Shown here piece after piece: positions 38,149-48,138 of a stretch of DNA of 64,000 nucleotides. Location: positions 1-64,000 of the forward strand of contig CACGWC010000002.1 in NCBI GenBank assembly GCA_902576785.1, in the 5' to 3' direction. The DNA is from an uncultured Pelagibacteraceae bacterium. Its GTDB lineage: Bacteria; Pseudomonadota; Alphaproteobacteria; Pelagibacterales; Pelagibacteraceae. The notes below the pieces were generated by a model. That model searched no databases, had not been told where the DNA came from, and saw nothing but the letters and a program-made list of their open reading frames with translations. A program made the translations under genes and the position numbers. Position 1 is the stretch's first letter, and each line of letters begins with the position of its first letter.

Positions 38149-39486
38149 TTACTGCTGTCCATATAAGAGAGTTGGCAACCACAGTACTATTTTTGGATAC
38201 GCTATGATGATAATTAATCCAATTATCTGTAATACCATGAACTGCATCATTCCAAGATAAATATCTTTTAAATCCCAGCTTGGAACTACTCCTTTTAAAA
38301 AATAAGCAGATAACGCTACGGGGGGTGATAGCCAAGCGGTTTGCAAATTAACGGCAACAAGAATTGCAAACCAAGTTAAATTAAATCCTAACGCTTCAAC
38401 TAATGGTAAAATTATAGGAACAACTATCATAACAATTGGTACCCACTCTAATGGCCATCCTAAAAGAAAAATCATAATCATGATTATTCCTAAAATTAAA
38501 TATTTGTTCATCTCAAGAGATAAAAGAAAATCTGTTAAAACCATTGGAGTTCCTAATCTTGCAAACACTGCTCCAAAGAAATTAGAAGCAGCTACTAAAA
38601 CCATAATTAATGCAGAAATTTCTAAAGTTTTAACTAAAGCATCTTGTAATTTTTTTAATGTTAATTTTTTGTAAGCTAATGAAAGTAATAATGCACCACC
38701 TGCACCACATCCTGCGGCTTCAGTTGGGGTAGCAAATCCAAATAAAATACTACCTAATGCAGCAAATACTAATGCAGCTGGTGGCACTAATCCTAAGAAA
38801 AATTCTAGCCATAATTTTTTTAAATCTGTTGTTCTTAATTCTTCTGGTATGGGTGGACCTAGTTTTGGGTTCATCATACATCTGAATGTTGTGTATGCAG
38901 CATATAAGCATGCTAACAATATTCCTGGAACTATTGCAGCTGCGAATAAATCAGTTACGGGAATTTCCATAATTGGACCCATAACAACGAGCATAATACT
39001 TGGAGGAATTAATATACCTAAAGTTCCTCCAGCAGTAATCGTACCAGCAGCTAATTTTACATCATAGTTTGATCTATTCATTGATTTTGCAGCCATAATT
39101 CCAAGAATTGTAACTGATGCACCAACTATTCCAGTTGCAGCTGCGAATATTACCGAAACAAATAAAACTGCATAATATAAAGAGCCTCTAACTCTTGCCA
39201 ACATCATTTGGAAAGCTGAGAATAATCTTTCCATTAAACCTGCTTGTTCCATCATTATTCCCATAAATACAAATAAGGGGACTGCGGCGAGAGTTTGTTC
39301 GGTCATCACCATTGAAAATTGAAGTGTCATTAAATAGAAAACTAATTTTCCAAAACCCAAGTATCCAAAAACGAAACCTAAAAAAATAAGAGTAAATGAA
39401 ATTGGAAATCCTATAAATATTGCAAACAACATCACACCGATAAGTATGAAACCTAAAATTGCAGGATCTATTAAATGTGAAAGCAT
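38149..39486 (-). CDS. dctM: TRAP transporter large permease
   Basis: PLFVFMGIMMEQAGL; GTLGILIPPSIMLVVMG; PTEAAGCGAGGALLLSL. Confidence 0.95.
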   Translation of the reverse strand: MLSHLIDPAILGFILIGVMLFAIFIGFPISFTLIFLGFVFGYLGFGKLVFYLMTLQFSMVMTEQTLAAVPLFVFMGIMMEQAGLMERLFSAFQMMLARVRGSLYYAVLFVSVIFAAATGIVGASVTILGIMAAKSMNRSNYDVKLAAGTITAGGTLGILIPPSIMLVVMGPIMEIPVTDLFAAAIVPGILLACLYAAYTTFRCMMNPKLGPPIPEELRTTDLKKLWLEFFLGLVPPAALVFAALGSILFGFATPTEAAGCGAGGALLLSLAYKKLTLKKLQDALVKTLEISALIMVLVAASNFFGAVFARLGTPMVLTDFLLSLEMNKYLILGIIMIMIFLLGWPLEWVPIVMIVVPIILPLVEALGFNLTWFAILVAVNLQTAWLSPPVALSAYFLKGVVPSWDLKDIYLGMMQFMVLQIIGLIIIIAYPKIVLWLPTLLYGQQ

Positions 39487-40091
39487 TAACTACCTGGCCA
39501 TTTACCTTTGACGGCTGCGTAATAACTTTTAAAAAGTTCTGAAACACCTTGGATTAGAAGGAAGACAATTCCAATCCATAGACAAGATTTTATCGGCCAC
39601 ATATATGGCATCCATGTTGTATCCATCCCTCTTTCGTTTCTCATTATGCTTTCTTGGACAAAGCCTGTTGTCATATACAAAAAGACTATTAATCCAGGAA
39701 AATAAAATAATAAGTAAAGCCAAAAATCTATTCTGCCTTGAGTTTTAACTTTAAAATTTCTATATAAAAAATCTGCTCTAATATGAACACCTTTTGAAAG
39801 AGCGTATCCTGCTCCTAACATAAATAATGCTCCATAAAAAAATCTACTCATATCATAAGCCCATATTGTAGGAGCTAAAAATAATTTTCTTGCTAAAACT
39901 TCATAAACCATCCCAAGCATTAATGGGATTGTAATCCAGCAAACAATGTTTCCTATTAATTTACTAAATTTGTCTATGTTAACTATAGTTTTAGCCATCC
40001 AAGTTGGCATATCATCAGGCATCTTTCCAGATCCTGATCGCCTTTCGGCTATCATTTCATCTGAAATATCTAACTTTGGATTATCCGACAT
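39486..40091 (-). CDS. dctQ: TRAP transporter small permease
   Basis: MVYEVLARKLFLAPTIWAYDMSRFFYGALFMLGAGYALSKGVHIRADFLY. Confidence 0.93.
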   Translation of the reverse strand: MSDNPKLDISDEMIAERRSGSGKMPDDMPTWMAKTIVNIDKFSKLIGNIVCWITIPLMLGMVYEVLARKLFLAPTIWAYDMSRFFYGALFMLGAGYALSKGVHIRADFLYRNFKVKTQGRIDFWLYLLFYFPGLIVFLYMTTGFVQESIMRNERGMDTTWMPYMWPIKSCLWIGIVFLLIQGVSELFKSYYAAVKGKWPGS

Positions 40092-40109
40092 ATAAATTTT
40101 AGAAAAAGA

Positions 40110-40133
40110 AAGCGGGCTTATAAAAGCCCGCTT
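40110..40133 (-). terminator. 10-bp perfect hairpin between dctP and dctQ
   Basis: AAGCGGGCTT-ataa-AAGCCCGCTT, followed on the minus strand by TCTTTTTCT. Confidence 0.8.
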
Positions 40134-40144
40134 AATAACTTTAT

Positions 40145-41242
40145 TTATTTCTTCAACGAATTAGCATAAGCCATTCCTAGCTTAGCATTCGATGTTTGTG
40201 CACCAGACCAGAATGGTACAGCAGTATTAGCAAAGCTTATCATTGAATCATAAACTTCTTTAAAGAATGCGTTTTCTTTTGCATTTTTCTCTAAAGTTGC
40301 TTTCGCTGCAGCCATATAAGCTGGGAAATAATCAGCTGGTGTATCTTCAAGTATCACACCATGATTTTCAGTTAAGTCTTTAAGTGCCAATCCATTAGTG
40401 TTGATTCTGTAAGCTAAAGCTCTCATCAACGATGCATCAGCAGCCATCTTCATTGAAAATTTCTCATGGTCAGTGAACTTATCGTAAGTGCTTTTATTTA
40501 AGTAAAAGTCAGCATTTACGACTACTTGGTGTAAACCTTGTAGATAGTAGTGTTTTAATACTTTATGAATACCAAACACTTTATCTGGTTGAGGACAACA
40601 CCACTCAGCAGCATCAATAGTTCCTGCTTCCAATGCTGGAAGAATATCTCCACCACCCATTGCAACTGAAGCTATTCCAATATCTTTATAAGTTTGACCT
40701 GGAATTCCCGGAGGAGTTCTGAACTTAAATGTTCTGAAATCATCCATATCTTTGATTTTTCTTGGGAACCATCCTAAAGCCTCTGGACCAACTGGTTGAA
40801 GCATGAAACCTTTAATGTCTCTTTTCATTTCTCCCCAAAGTCTGTCATATAGTTGTTCTCCACCACCATATAAAAACCATGATAAGAATGCGATGTTATC
40901 AATTCCTACACCACCACCTGCTACTGGCGAACCAAATAACATAGCTGCTGGATGTTCTCCAGACCAATAGTGAGTCCAAGCAAATCCGCAATCAATCAAA
41001 CCTTTATCAACAGCATCAAGAGTTTCTTTAACTCCAACTACTGTTCCTGCTGGCATAATTTCAAATTTTAGAGATCCACCTGTTAGTTTTGTTACGTTGT
41101 CAGTAAAGTCTTTTAACATTACCGCTTCATCACCTTTAGCGCTAATAACCGTCTGACACTTTAACGTTTTTGCAGCATTCGCATTTGAAATAAATCCAAA
41201 TACTAAGAACACAGCAAACAACGCTGAAACGATTTTTTTCAT
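40145..41242 (-). CDS. dctP: TRAP transporter substrate-binding protein
   Basis: Signal peptide; GVKETLDAVDKGLIDCGFAWTHYWSGEHPAAMLF; ALEAGTIDAAEWCCPQPD. Confidence 0.94.
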   Translation of the reverse strand: MKKIVSALFAVFLVFGFISNANAAKTLKCQTVISAKGDEAVMLKDFTDNVTKLTGGSLKFEIMPAGTVVGVKETLDAVDKGLIDCGFAWTHYWSGEHPAAMLFGSPVAGGGVGIDNIAFLSWFLYGGGEQLYDRLWGEMKRDIKGFMLQPVGPEALGWFPRKIKDMDDFRTFKFRTPPGIPGQTYKDIGIASVAMGGGDILPALEAGTIDAAEWCCPQPDKVFGIHKVLKHYYLQGLHQVVVNADFYLNKSTYDKFTDHEKFSMKMAADASLMRALAYRINTNGLALKDLTENHGVILEDTPADYFPAYMAAAKATLEKNAKENAFFKEVYDSMISFANTAVPFWSGAQTSNAKLGMAYANSLKK

Positions 41243-41377
41243 TATATCCCTCTCTTTTTATTTATAATGTGAAGATCCTCTCAAAAATCTAAGGCAGATA
41301 CAAGCGTCATTTCGAAGTATTTATGAGAAAAATGTTTAAAATCATTAAATATTCATTAAAAATTATTAATAAAAAAT

Positions 41378-42982
41378 ATGGATAAATTTGATTACATAAT
41401 TATTGGTGCTGGATCCGCAGGCTGTGTCTTAGCTAATAGATTAACAGCAAATCCTGATACTAAAGTTCTTTTACTTGAAGCTGGTGGTAAAGACACAAAT
41501 CCTTGGATCCATATTCCAGGGGGTTATTTTAAAACAATGCATAATCCAGATACTGACTGGTGTTTTAATACAGAAAAAGAACCAAACTGCGATAACAGAC
41601 AAATGGTTTATCCAAGAGGTAAAACATTAGGTGGAAGCTCCTCTATTAATGGAATGCTTTATATTAGAGGTCAATCTAATGATTATAATTATTGGAGACA
41701 ATTAGGTAATGTTGGTTGGTCGTGGGATGATGTTCTACCCTATTTCAAAAAGTCTGAAGATTTTCAATTTGGAGAAAATGAATTTCATGGTTCTGGAGGG
41801 CCTATTGCAGTCGAGAAAATTAGGGCAACATTTAAAGTTCTCGATTTATTTTTAGAGGCTGCTGAAGAACATGGTTACAAAAGAACCGATGATTTTAACA
41901 ACGGTGATAATGAAGGAATGGGATATTTTCCATTTACAATTAAAAATGGATTTAGATGTAGTACAGCTGTAGGTTATTTAAATCCTGTTAAGAGTAGAAA
42001 AAATTTAAAAATTATTACTAAGGCTCACATTAAAAATATAGAATTTGAAAATAATAAAGCAAAAAAAGTAAATTATTGGATAGATGGAAAAGAATTTTCT
42101 GTTGAAACTAATAAAGAAATAATATTAAGCGCAGGCACAATTGGTTCGCCTCATATATTACAAGCATCAGGAATTGGTCCAGGAGAACTTCTAAAAGAAA
42201 ACAATATTAATGTTTTAAAAGATCACCAAGGAGTTGGAAGAAATCTAACTGATCATTTAATGCTAAGACCAGTTTATAAGATTAAAAATTTAGAAACTTT
42301 AAATGATATTTATTACAGCTTTACTAAAAAAATGTTATCTGGTTTGAAGTTTCTTCTCTTAAGAAAAGGACCTTTAACAGTTGGTGCTAGTTATGTTTGT
42401 GGTTTTGTTAAAAGTGATGAGCATTTAGAAACCCCAAATCTTCAATTTCATATTTCACCAGCAAGTACCGATCTTTTAGGAAAATCTGCTTTACATAAAT
42501 TTCCGGCGTTCACTCCAACAATTACAAATGTAAGACCAACAAGCAGAGGATCTATAGAATTAAAATCTCCAGACACCAGAGTTTCACCAAAAATAAAAAT
42601 GAATTATTTATCAACTGATGAAGATCGTGAAATTGCTGGAAAAGCATTAAAGATTGTAAGAAAAATTGTTATGGAGTCTAAAGCTTATAAAGATTATCAA
42701 CCTGAAGAGCTTAGACCGGGAATCAATATTACTGATTATGAAGAATTAGCAACAGAAGCTGGAAAATTTGCGAATACTATTTTCCATCCAGTAAGCACAT
42801 GTAGAATGGGTAAAGATGAAAATGCTGTTGTTAATGATAGATTAGTCGCTCACGGACTTGAAAATTTAAGGGTTGTAGATGCCTCTGTTATGCCTCATAT
42901 CACATCAGGAAATACAAATGCACCGACAATAATGATTGCGGAAAAAGCAGCTGATATGATAATTGAGGATAGTAGAAGATGA
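41378..42982 (+). CDS. GMC-family oxidoreductase (choline dehydrogenase-like)
   Basis: DYIIIGAGSAGCVLANRLTANPDTKVLLLEAGG; YPRGKTLGGSSSINGMLYIRG; HPVSTCRMG. Confidence 0.94.
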   Translation: MDKFDYIIIGAGSAGCVLANRLTANPDTKVLLLEAGGKDTNPWIHIPGGYFKTMHNPDTDWCFNTEKEPNCDNRQMVYPRGKTLGGSSSINGMLYIRGQSNDYNYWRQLGNVGWSWDDVLPYFKKSEDFQFGENEFHGSGGPIAVEKIRATFKVLDLFLEAAEEHGYKRTDDFNNGDNEGMGYFPFTIKNGFRCSTAVGYLNPVKSRKNLKIITKAHIKNIEFENNKAKKVNYWIDGKEFSVETNKEIILSAGTIGSPHILQASGIGPGELLKENNINVLKDHQGVGRNLTDHLMLRPVYKIKNLETLNDIYYSFTKKMLSGLKFLLLRKGPLTVGASYVCGFVKSDEHLETPNLQFHISPASTDLLGKSALHKFPAFTPTITNVRPTSRGSIELKSPDTRVSPKIKMNYLSTDEDREIAGKALKIVRKIVMESKAYKDYQPEELRPGINITDYEELATEAGKFANTIFHPVSTCRMGKDENAVVNDRLVAHGLENLRVVDASVMPHITSGNTNAPTIMIAEKAADMIIEDSRR

Positions 42983-43557
42983 CCGAACAAATAGTAATTT
43001 TTTTTCAAATAGTTTTTATCGATTTAGTTTTAGCAGGAGATAATGCAATTATAATTGGAATGGTTGCTTCTCAGTTTCCAACTGAGCAGAGAAAAAAAAT
43101 TATTTTTTGGGGAATTGGAGCAGCGGTAGTTTTAAGAATTATATTTACACTAATAACTGCTTATCTATTACAAATCACAGGACTTAGACTTATAGGTGGA
43201 ATATTACTTATTTATATATGTTACAGACTTTACGAGGATGTAATTAAAATGAATGGTAATGCAGAAGAAAATGTTAAAAAAGTAGATAGCTCATCATTTA
43301 TGAAAGCCATAACAACTGTAATTCTAGCAGATGTAACAATGAGTTTAGATAATGTATTAGGAGTAGCGGGAGCGGCTAGAGATCACTATATGTTATTAAT
43401 TTTTGGTCTAGTGTTATCAATAGTTTTAATGGCTACTGCAGCAACATTGATATCTGGCTGGATTAAAAAGTATAAATGGATAGGATGGGTTGGATTATTA
43501 GCAATATTATTTGTTGCAATAGAGCTAATATATACAGATGTAAAACTATTTTTATAA
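42979..43557 (+). CDS. TerC/YjbE-family integral membrane protein
   Basis: QIVFIDLVLAGDNAIIIGMVA; ILADVTMSLDNVLGVAGAA. Confidence 0.92.
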   Translation: MTEQIVIFFQIVFIDLVLAGDNAIIIGMVASQFPTEQRKKIIFWGIGAAVVLRIIFTLITAYLLQITGLRLIGGILLIYICYRLYEDVIKMNGNAEENVKKVDSSSFMKAITTVILADVTMSLDNVLGVAGAARDHYMLLIFGLVLSIVLMATAATLISGWIKKYKWIGWVGLLAILFVAIELIYTDVKLFL

Positions 43558-44315
43558 ATGTACTTAAAAAAAATTAATTTAAAAAATAAAGTTGCTTTAG
43601 TTACTGGTGCGGGGAAAGGTATTGGTAGAGCCTGTTCAATTGCTCTTGCGGAAGCTGGTGCAACAATAATTGGAGTAAGTAGAACTACTTCTGATCTTGA
43701 TAAACTTCAAAAAGATATAAAAAAAGTTAAAGGAAAATTAACTAAAATAACTTGTGATATTATGAATTATGAGGATCTTTCTTCTAAATTAAAAAAAATT
43801 AAGAAAGTAGATATACTTGTAAATAATGCTGGTACAAATATTCCTGAGCCTTTTGAAAAAATAAAACAAAAAGCATGAACTATCTTGTAGATTTAAATAT
43901 GAAGGCGGCATTCAATGTTGCACAATTAGTAGTACTAAAAATGTTAAAAAATAAAAAAAAAGGTGGTTCTATTATTAATATGTCCTCACAATTAGGGCAT
44001 GTTGGTATGTCAGGTAGAAATGTTTACAATATGACAAAATTTGGAATTGAGGGATTAACAAAAGGAATGGGAGTTGAACTTGCAACAAAAAATATTAGAG
44101 TAAACACTGTTGCACCTACATTTGTTGAAACTCCAATGGTTAAAAAATTCTTTAAAAATAGAAAATTTAAACAACTAGCTTTAAGTAATATACCCATGGG
44201 AAAAGTTGCAACAGAGTCTGATGTGGCTACAGCAGTATGTTTTTTAGCTTCAGATGCTGCAAGTATGATAACCGGGACATCAATTGTGATTGATGGAGGT
44301 TGGACAGCAAAATAA
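43558..44315 (+). pseudogene. SDR-family dehydrogenase split by a frameshift (43558-43878 and 43875-44315)
   Basis: First ORF has VTGAGKGIGRACSIALAEAGA and VDILVNNAGTN; second continues with MSSQLGHVG..YNMTKFGIEGLTKGMGVELA..ITGTSIVIDGGW; junction at an A5 run with ATGA overlap. Confidence 0.85.
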
Positions 44316-44341
44316 TGAAATGATTGATACTAATACAGCTA

Positions 44342-44785
44342 TTATAAATCAATTTTTTCATAAAATTTACACCATTCTTTAGCATACTCCATATCAGGAG
44401 TTATTCCTAAGTCACTATCTCTCCAAGGTGTTTCGTCATAAAGTTCAAAAATTCTTATTTGAGCGTTATCAATTTTTGCTCCTCCACCAAACCAATATTC
44501 TCTATTTTGAGCAAAATAAATATTATTTTGTCTAATAAACTCACATTCTTCTGCAATTGCAATAAAGTTATAAACTATAGAAATTTCTTTAATTTCTTTT
44601 GAATTTTTTTTTCGTTCCCAAATTCTATCTCCTCTTTCAAAGCTTTGAATGTAAATCCAATTACCGTCTTCTATTTTGTAAATCGCTTTTAAATTTTCTT
44701 TTTTAAAAGGTAATTTAAAATCATCAGCAATTAGGGTGTTATTTAGTATTAAAAAAAATAAAATAAAACTTATAAATAACTTCAT
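44342..44785 (-). CDS. hypothetical secreted protein
   Basis: 147-aa ORF with signal peptide MKLFISFILFFLILNNTLIA. Confidence 0.65.
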   Translation of the reverse strand: MKLFISFILFFLILNNTLIADDFKLPFKKENLKAIYKIEDGNWIYIQSFERGDRIWERKKNSKEIKEISIVYNFIAIAEECEFIRQNNIYFAQNREYWFGGGAKIDNAQIRIFELYDETPWRDSDLGITPDMEYAKEWCKFYEKIDL

Positions 44786-44969
44786 TATTTTAGGATAACG
44801 AATAATTAAGGCATATTTTTGAATTCAACTTCATTGAGTCCTCATTGAAACTTAACTGATCTTTATTTTAGGAAATCGAAGTATTATTTATTGTGGAATT
44901 AACTTTCTTGGTATGGTATTTTGCAAATAAATAATGAAAATCCAATAATTAATAAATTTCTTATTCAAA

Positions 44970-45359
44970 ATGAAATTTGTAAAAATTTTTATATTTATAT
45001 TTGGCTTTGTTTTTCCTACTAACATTACTCAAGCATCATTTAAGTATATTTTTAAAACTAAACTTGAGTGTAATTTTGTTGATTGGGATATAGTAAATAA
45101 AGATATTGTAGTGAGAAATGAGGGCAAAATATTTATGGCTTTTGATAAAAATTATTTATGGATGAAATGGGATCCAATTAATCAAGATTTTTTAAGTAAA
45201 TATAAAATTTATATTTATAAAGAAGAAAAAATTAAAGCTGAATATTCAATTGAATTAAATAGAATAGATGGATCAGGAATGGGTCCGGGTTTCACTAATT
45301 ACAAAAATTGTAAAAAAATAAACACCCTCCCTAAAAAAAAAATTAAACAAAAATTTTGA
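44970..45359 (+). CDS. hypothetical secreted protein
   Basis: 129-aa ORF with signal peptide. Confidence 0.6.
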   Translation: MKFVKIFIFIFGFVFPTNITQASFKYIFKTKLECNFVDWDIVNKDIVVRNEGKIFMAFDKNYLWMKWDPINQDFLSKYKIYIYKEEKIKAEYSIELNRIDGSGMGPGFTNYKNCKKINTLPKKKIKQKF

Positions 45360-45365
45360 TTTATT

Positions 45366-46202
45366 ATGAAAAATAACAGTATTACATTATTATGGATACT
45401 ATCCGCAATAAGTGCAAGCGCGATTACACTACTTTTAGCAATTATATTTTCTACACACTCTCATGCTTTAGAGTTTCAAGGTAAATTTTTACAAGGACAT
45501 TTTATTTTAGGTAAAGCAGAAGCTGGATCAAAGGTATTTGTAGATAAAACACAAGTTAAAGTATCTGAGGATGGATATTTTGTATTTGGTATTGATAGAG
45601 ATCGAAAATTTGATGTAGCTATTACTGAAATAAGTAATGGTAAAAAAAATAAAGTTATAAAAAAAGTTTTTAAAAGAAAATATAATATTCAAAGAATAGA
45701 TGGTCTCCCTGAAAATAAAGTTACACCACCAGAATCTGTTTATAAAAGAATTAAAGAAGAAAATGGAAGAATTGGAAAAGCTAGAGCCATCAATTCAGAT
45801 TTAATTTTCTTTACTGAACAATTTATTATGCCAGTTAAAGGAATAATTAGTGGAGTTTACGGTAGCCAAAGAATTCTTAATGGTAAACCAAAATGGCCTC
45901 ACTATGGAATTGATATTGCAGCCAAACAGGGAACTGAAATCAAATCATCTGGAACTGGAGTAGTCACAATGGCGGAAGATGATCTTTATTATACAGGTGG
46001 TACTGTAATAATGGATCACGGGCATGGTATTTCAACAATATATTCACATCTTGAAAATGTAATGGTTAAAGTTGGTGATGAAATTAAACAAGGAGAAATT
46101 ATTGGAACTGTTGGATCTACAGGAAGATCAACTGGGCCTCATTTAGATTTTAGGATAAATTGGTTTCAAACTAGACTTGATCCTATGAGCATTCTTCAAT
46201 AA
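45366..46202 (+). CDS. M23-family metallopeptidase (LytM-like)
   Basis: HYGIDIAAKQGTEIKSSGTGVVTMAEDDLYYTGGTVIMDHGHGISTIYSHLENVMVKVGDEIKQGEIIGTVGSTGRSTGPHLDF. Confidence 0.94.
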   Translation: MKNNSITLLWILSAISASAITLLLAIIFSTHSHALEFQGKFLQGHFILGKAEAGSKVFVDKTQVKVSEDGYFVFGIDRDRKFDVAITEISNGKKNKVIKKVFKRKYNIQRIDGLPENKVTPPESVYKRIKEENGRIGKARAINSDLIFFTEQFIMPVKGIISGVYGSQRILNGKPKWPHYGIDIAAKQGTEIKSSGTGVVTMAEDDLYYTGGTVIMDHGHGISTIYSHLENVMVKVGDEIKQGEIIGTVGSTGRSTGPHLDFRINWFQTRLDPMSILQ

Positions 46203-46211
46203 GTTCTGGCT

Positions 46212-46985
46212 ATGAAAAATGAAATAAATCGTATCGCTGGAAGACTAGTTAAAGCTTTCAACACAAATACAGTCATTAATCCTATCCCAGTAAAATATTG
46301 TAAAAATATTAATTTAGCTAACAAACTTAGAAAATTGTGCGAAGACCAAATTAAAGACGAAACAATTGGAATAAAGGCTGGTGGAACTGGAATTCAAGCT
46401 TTAAAAAAATTAAAAGAAAAAGAACCTTTTACAGCAAAAGTATTTAAAAAAAGATTAGTTAAATCTGGTCAAAATGTAAAAATAAACCAACACACAAAAG
46501 GTATAGAGGTTGAAGTTTATTATTTTATTAAGAAATCTTTCTTTGAATTTAAAGGTAAAGTTACAAAATCAAATGTCACTAAATTTATTAAATTTATGGG
46601 GCCTTGTTTTGAAATAGTTGGATTTAGACAAAGAAATAAAAAATTTACATATTTAGGAGACATATGTGGGGATTTTGGATTTAACATCAAATTTGTTGTT
46701 GGAAGAAAAACAAAATTTAAAAAATTAAACTTAAATAATTTGAAAACTTCATTAGTCAGCAAAAAAAATGGAGTAAAAGTTAATGGTAATACAAATATTG
46801 TTTATATTAACCCATTAAATTCTTTAAGATTTGTTTTAAATAAAGTTAAGAAAGAAAAGATAAAATTAAATAAAGATTTTTATGTTTTCACAGGCTCAAC
46901 TGTGGGAGTTGTTCCATTTAAAGGAAAAGGATTATACAAAGGAACAGTTGATAAAATTGGTTCCGTTAGTGTTAACATTCGTTAA
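46212..46985 (+). CDS. 2-keto-4-pentenoate hydratase/fumarylacetoacetase-family hydrolase
   Basis: GIKAGGTGIQALKKL; FYVFTGSTVGVVPFKGKGLYKGTVDKIGSVSVNI. Confidence 0.75.
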   Translation: MKNEINRIAGRLVKAFNTNTVINPIPVKYCKNINLANKLRKLCEDQIKDETIGIKAGGTGIQALKKLKEKEPFTAKVFKKRLVKSGQNVKINQHTKGIEVEVYYFIKKSFFEFKGKVTKSNVTKFIKFMGPCFEIVGFRQRNKKFTYLGDICGDFGFNIKFVVGRKTKFKKLNLNNLKTSLVSKKNGVKVNGNTNIVYINPLNSLRFVLNKVKKEKIKLNKDFYVFTGSTVGVVPFKGKGLYKGTVDKIGSVSVNIR

Positions 46986-48136
46986 TGGGTCTTCATTTTA
47001 GTAAAGAAGAATTCTTAAATAGAAAACAAAAGACACTAAACTCTATGAAAAATGAGAGTGTTGATGCTCTTATTATGTTTAGACAGGAGTCTATGTATTG
47101 GCTCACTGGCTACGACACATTTGGATATGTATTTTTCCAAGCATTAGTTTTAGATCAAAAGGGTAATGTAATATTATTAACTAGAGCTCCAGATTTAAGA
47201 CAAGCTCAAAACACATCCAATATCAGTGATATAAGAATTTGGGTTGATAAAGATGGTGCCAATCCTGCTGATGATCTCAAATTAATTTTAGATGAGTTAA
47301 ATTTAAAAGGAAAAAACATTGGCGTTGAATATGAAGCATATGGTCTTACAGGAAGAAATGCATTAAGACTTAATACAGTTTTACAAAACTATTGCTCAAT
47401 TGAAGATAAGTCAGAATTAATAACAAAACTAAGAGTAATAAAATCTGATGAAGAAATTAGTTATGTAAAAAAAGCAGCAAATTTAGCTGATAAAGCTTTA
47501 GATGAAGTTTGGAAGCATGCAAAAGCAGGGGTAAGTGAGTCTAAAATTTTAGCTGAAATGAATAGAGTTATATTTGAAGGAGGTGGAGATTATCCTGCAA
47601 ATGAATTTATAATTGGATCTGGAAAGAATGCCCTACTCTGTCGATATCAAGCAGAAAAACAAATACTTAATAATCAAGATCAGTTAACAATTGAATGGGC
47701 TGGAACTTATAGGCACTATCATTCAGCGATGTTTAGAACAATACCAATAGGAAAAGCAGATCCTAAGCATCATAAAATGCATGAAGCATGCATTGAAGCT
47801 CTCACAAATTGTGAAAATAAATTAAAGCCTGGAAATAAAATTGGAGAAGTTTTTGATGTTCATGCAAAAACGTTTGATGATCATGGCTTTAAGAATTCAA
47901 GAATGAATGCATGTGGATATTCATTAGGAGCAACTTTTTCCCCAAATTGGATGGATTGGCCAATGTTATACACAGGTAATCCTTACGTAATAGAACCAGG
48001 CAACGTCTTCTTCATGCATATGATTTTAATGGACTCTGAAAATCAAATAGCCATGAATTTAGGCGAAACATATCTTGTTACTGAAAAAGGTAATGAAAGA
48101 TTAGGTAATCAAAAGATGGATTTAGTAGTTATATAA
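46985..48136 (+). CDS. M24-family Xaa-Pro peptidase-like hydrolase (DoeA-like)
   Basis: DALIMFRQESMYWLTGYDTFGYVFFQALVLD; KLRVIKSDEEISYVKKAANLADKALDE; EWAGTYRHYHSAMFRT. Confidence 0.85.
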   Translation: MGLHFSKEEFLNRKQKTLNSMKNESVDALIMFRQESMYWLTGYDTFGYVFFQALVLDQKGNVILLTRAPDLRQAQNTSNISDIRIWVDKDGANPADDLKLILDELNLKGKNIGVEYEAYGLTGRNALRLNTVLQNYCSIEDKSELITKLRVIKSDEEISYVKKAANLADKALDEVWKHAKAGVSESKILAEMNRVIFEGGGDYPANEFIIGSGKNALLCRYQAEKQILNNQDQLTIEWAGTYRHYHSAMFRTIPIGKADPKHHKMHEACIEALTNCENKLKPGNKIGEVFDVHAKTFDDHGFKNSRMNACGYSLGATFSPNWMDWPMLYTGNPYVIEPGNVFFMHMILMDSENQIAMNLGETYLVTEKGNERLGNQKMDLVVI

Positions 48137-48138
48137 AT

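Noticed and set aside
38141-39723. Alternative-frame minus ORFs 38141-38335, 39188-39547, 39529-39723 and + ORFs 38480-38674, 38849-39067
   Set aside because: Embedded in the dctM/dctQ reading frames with no family features.
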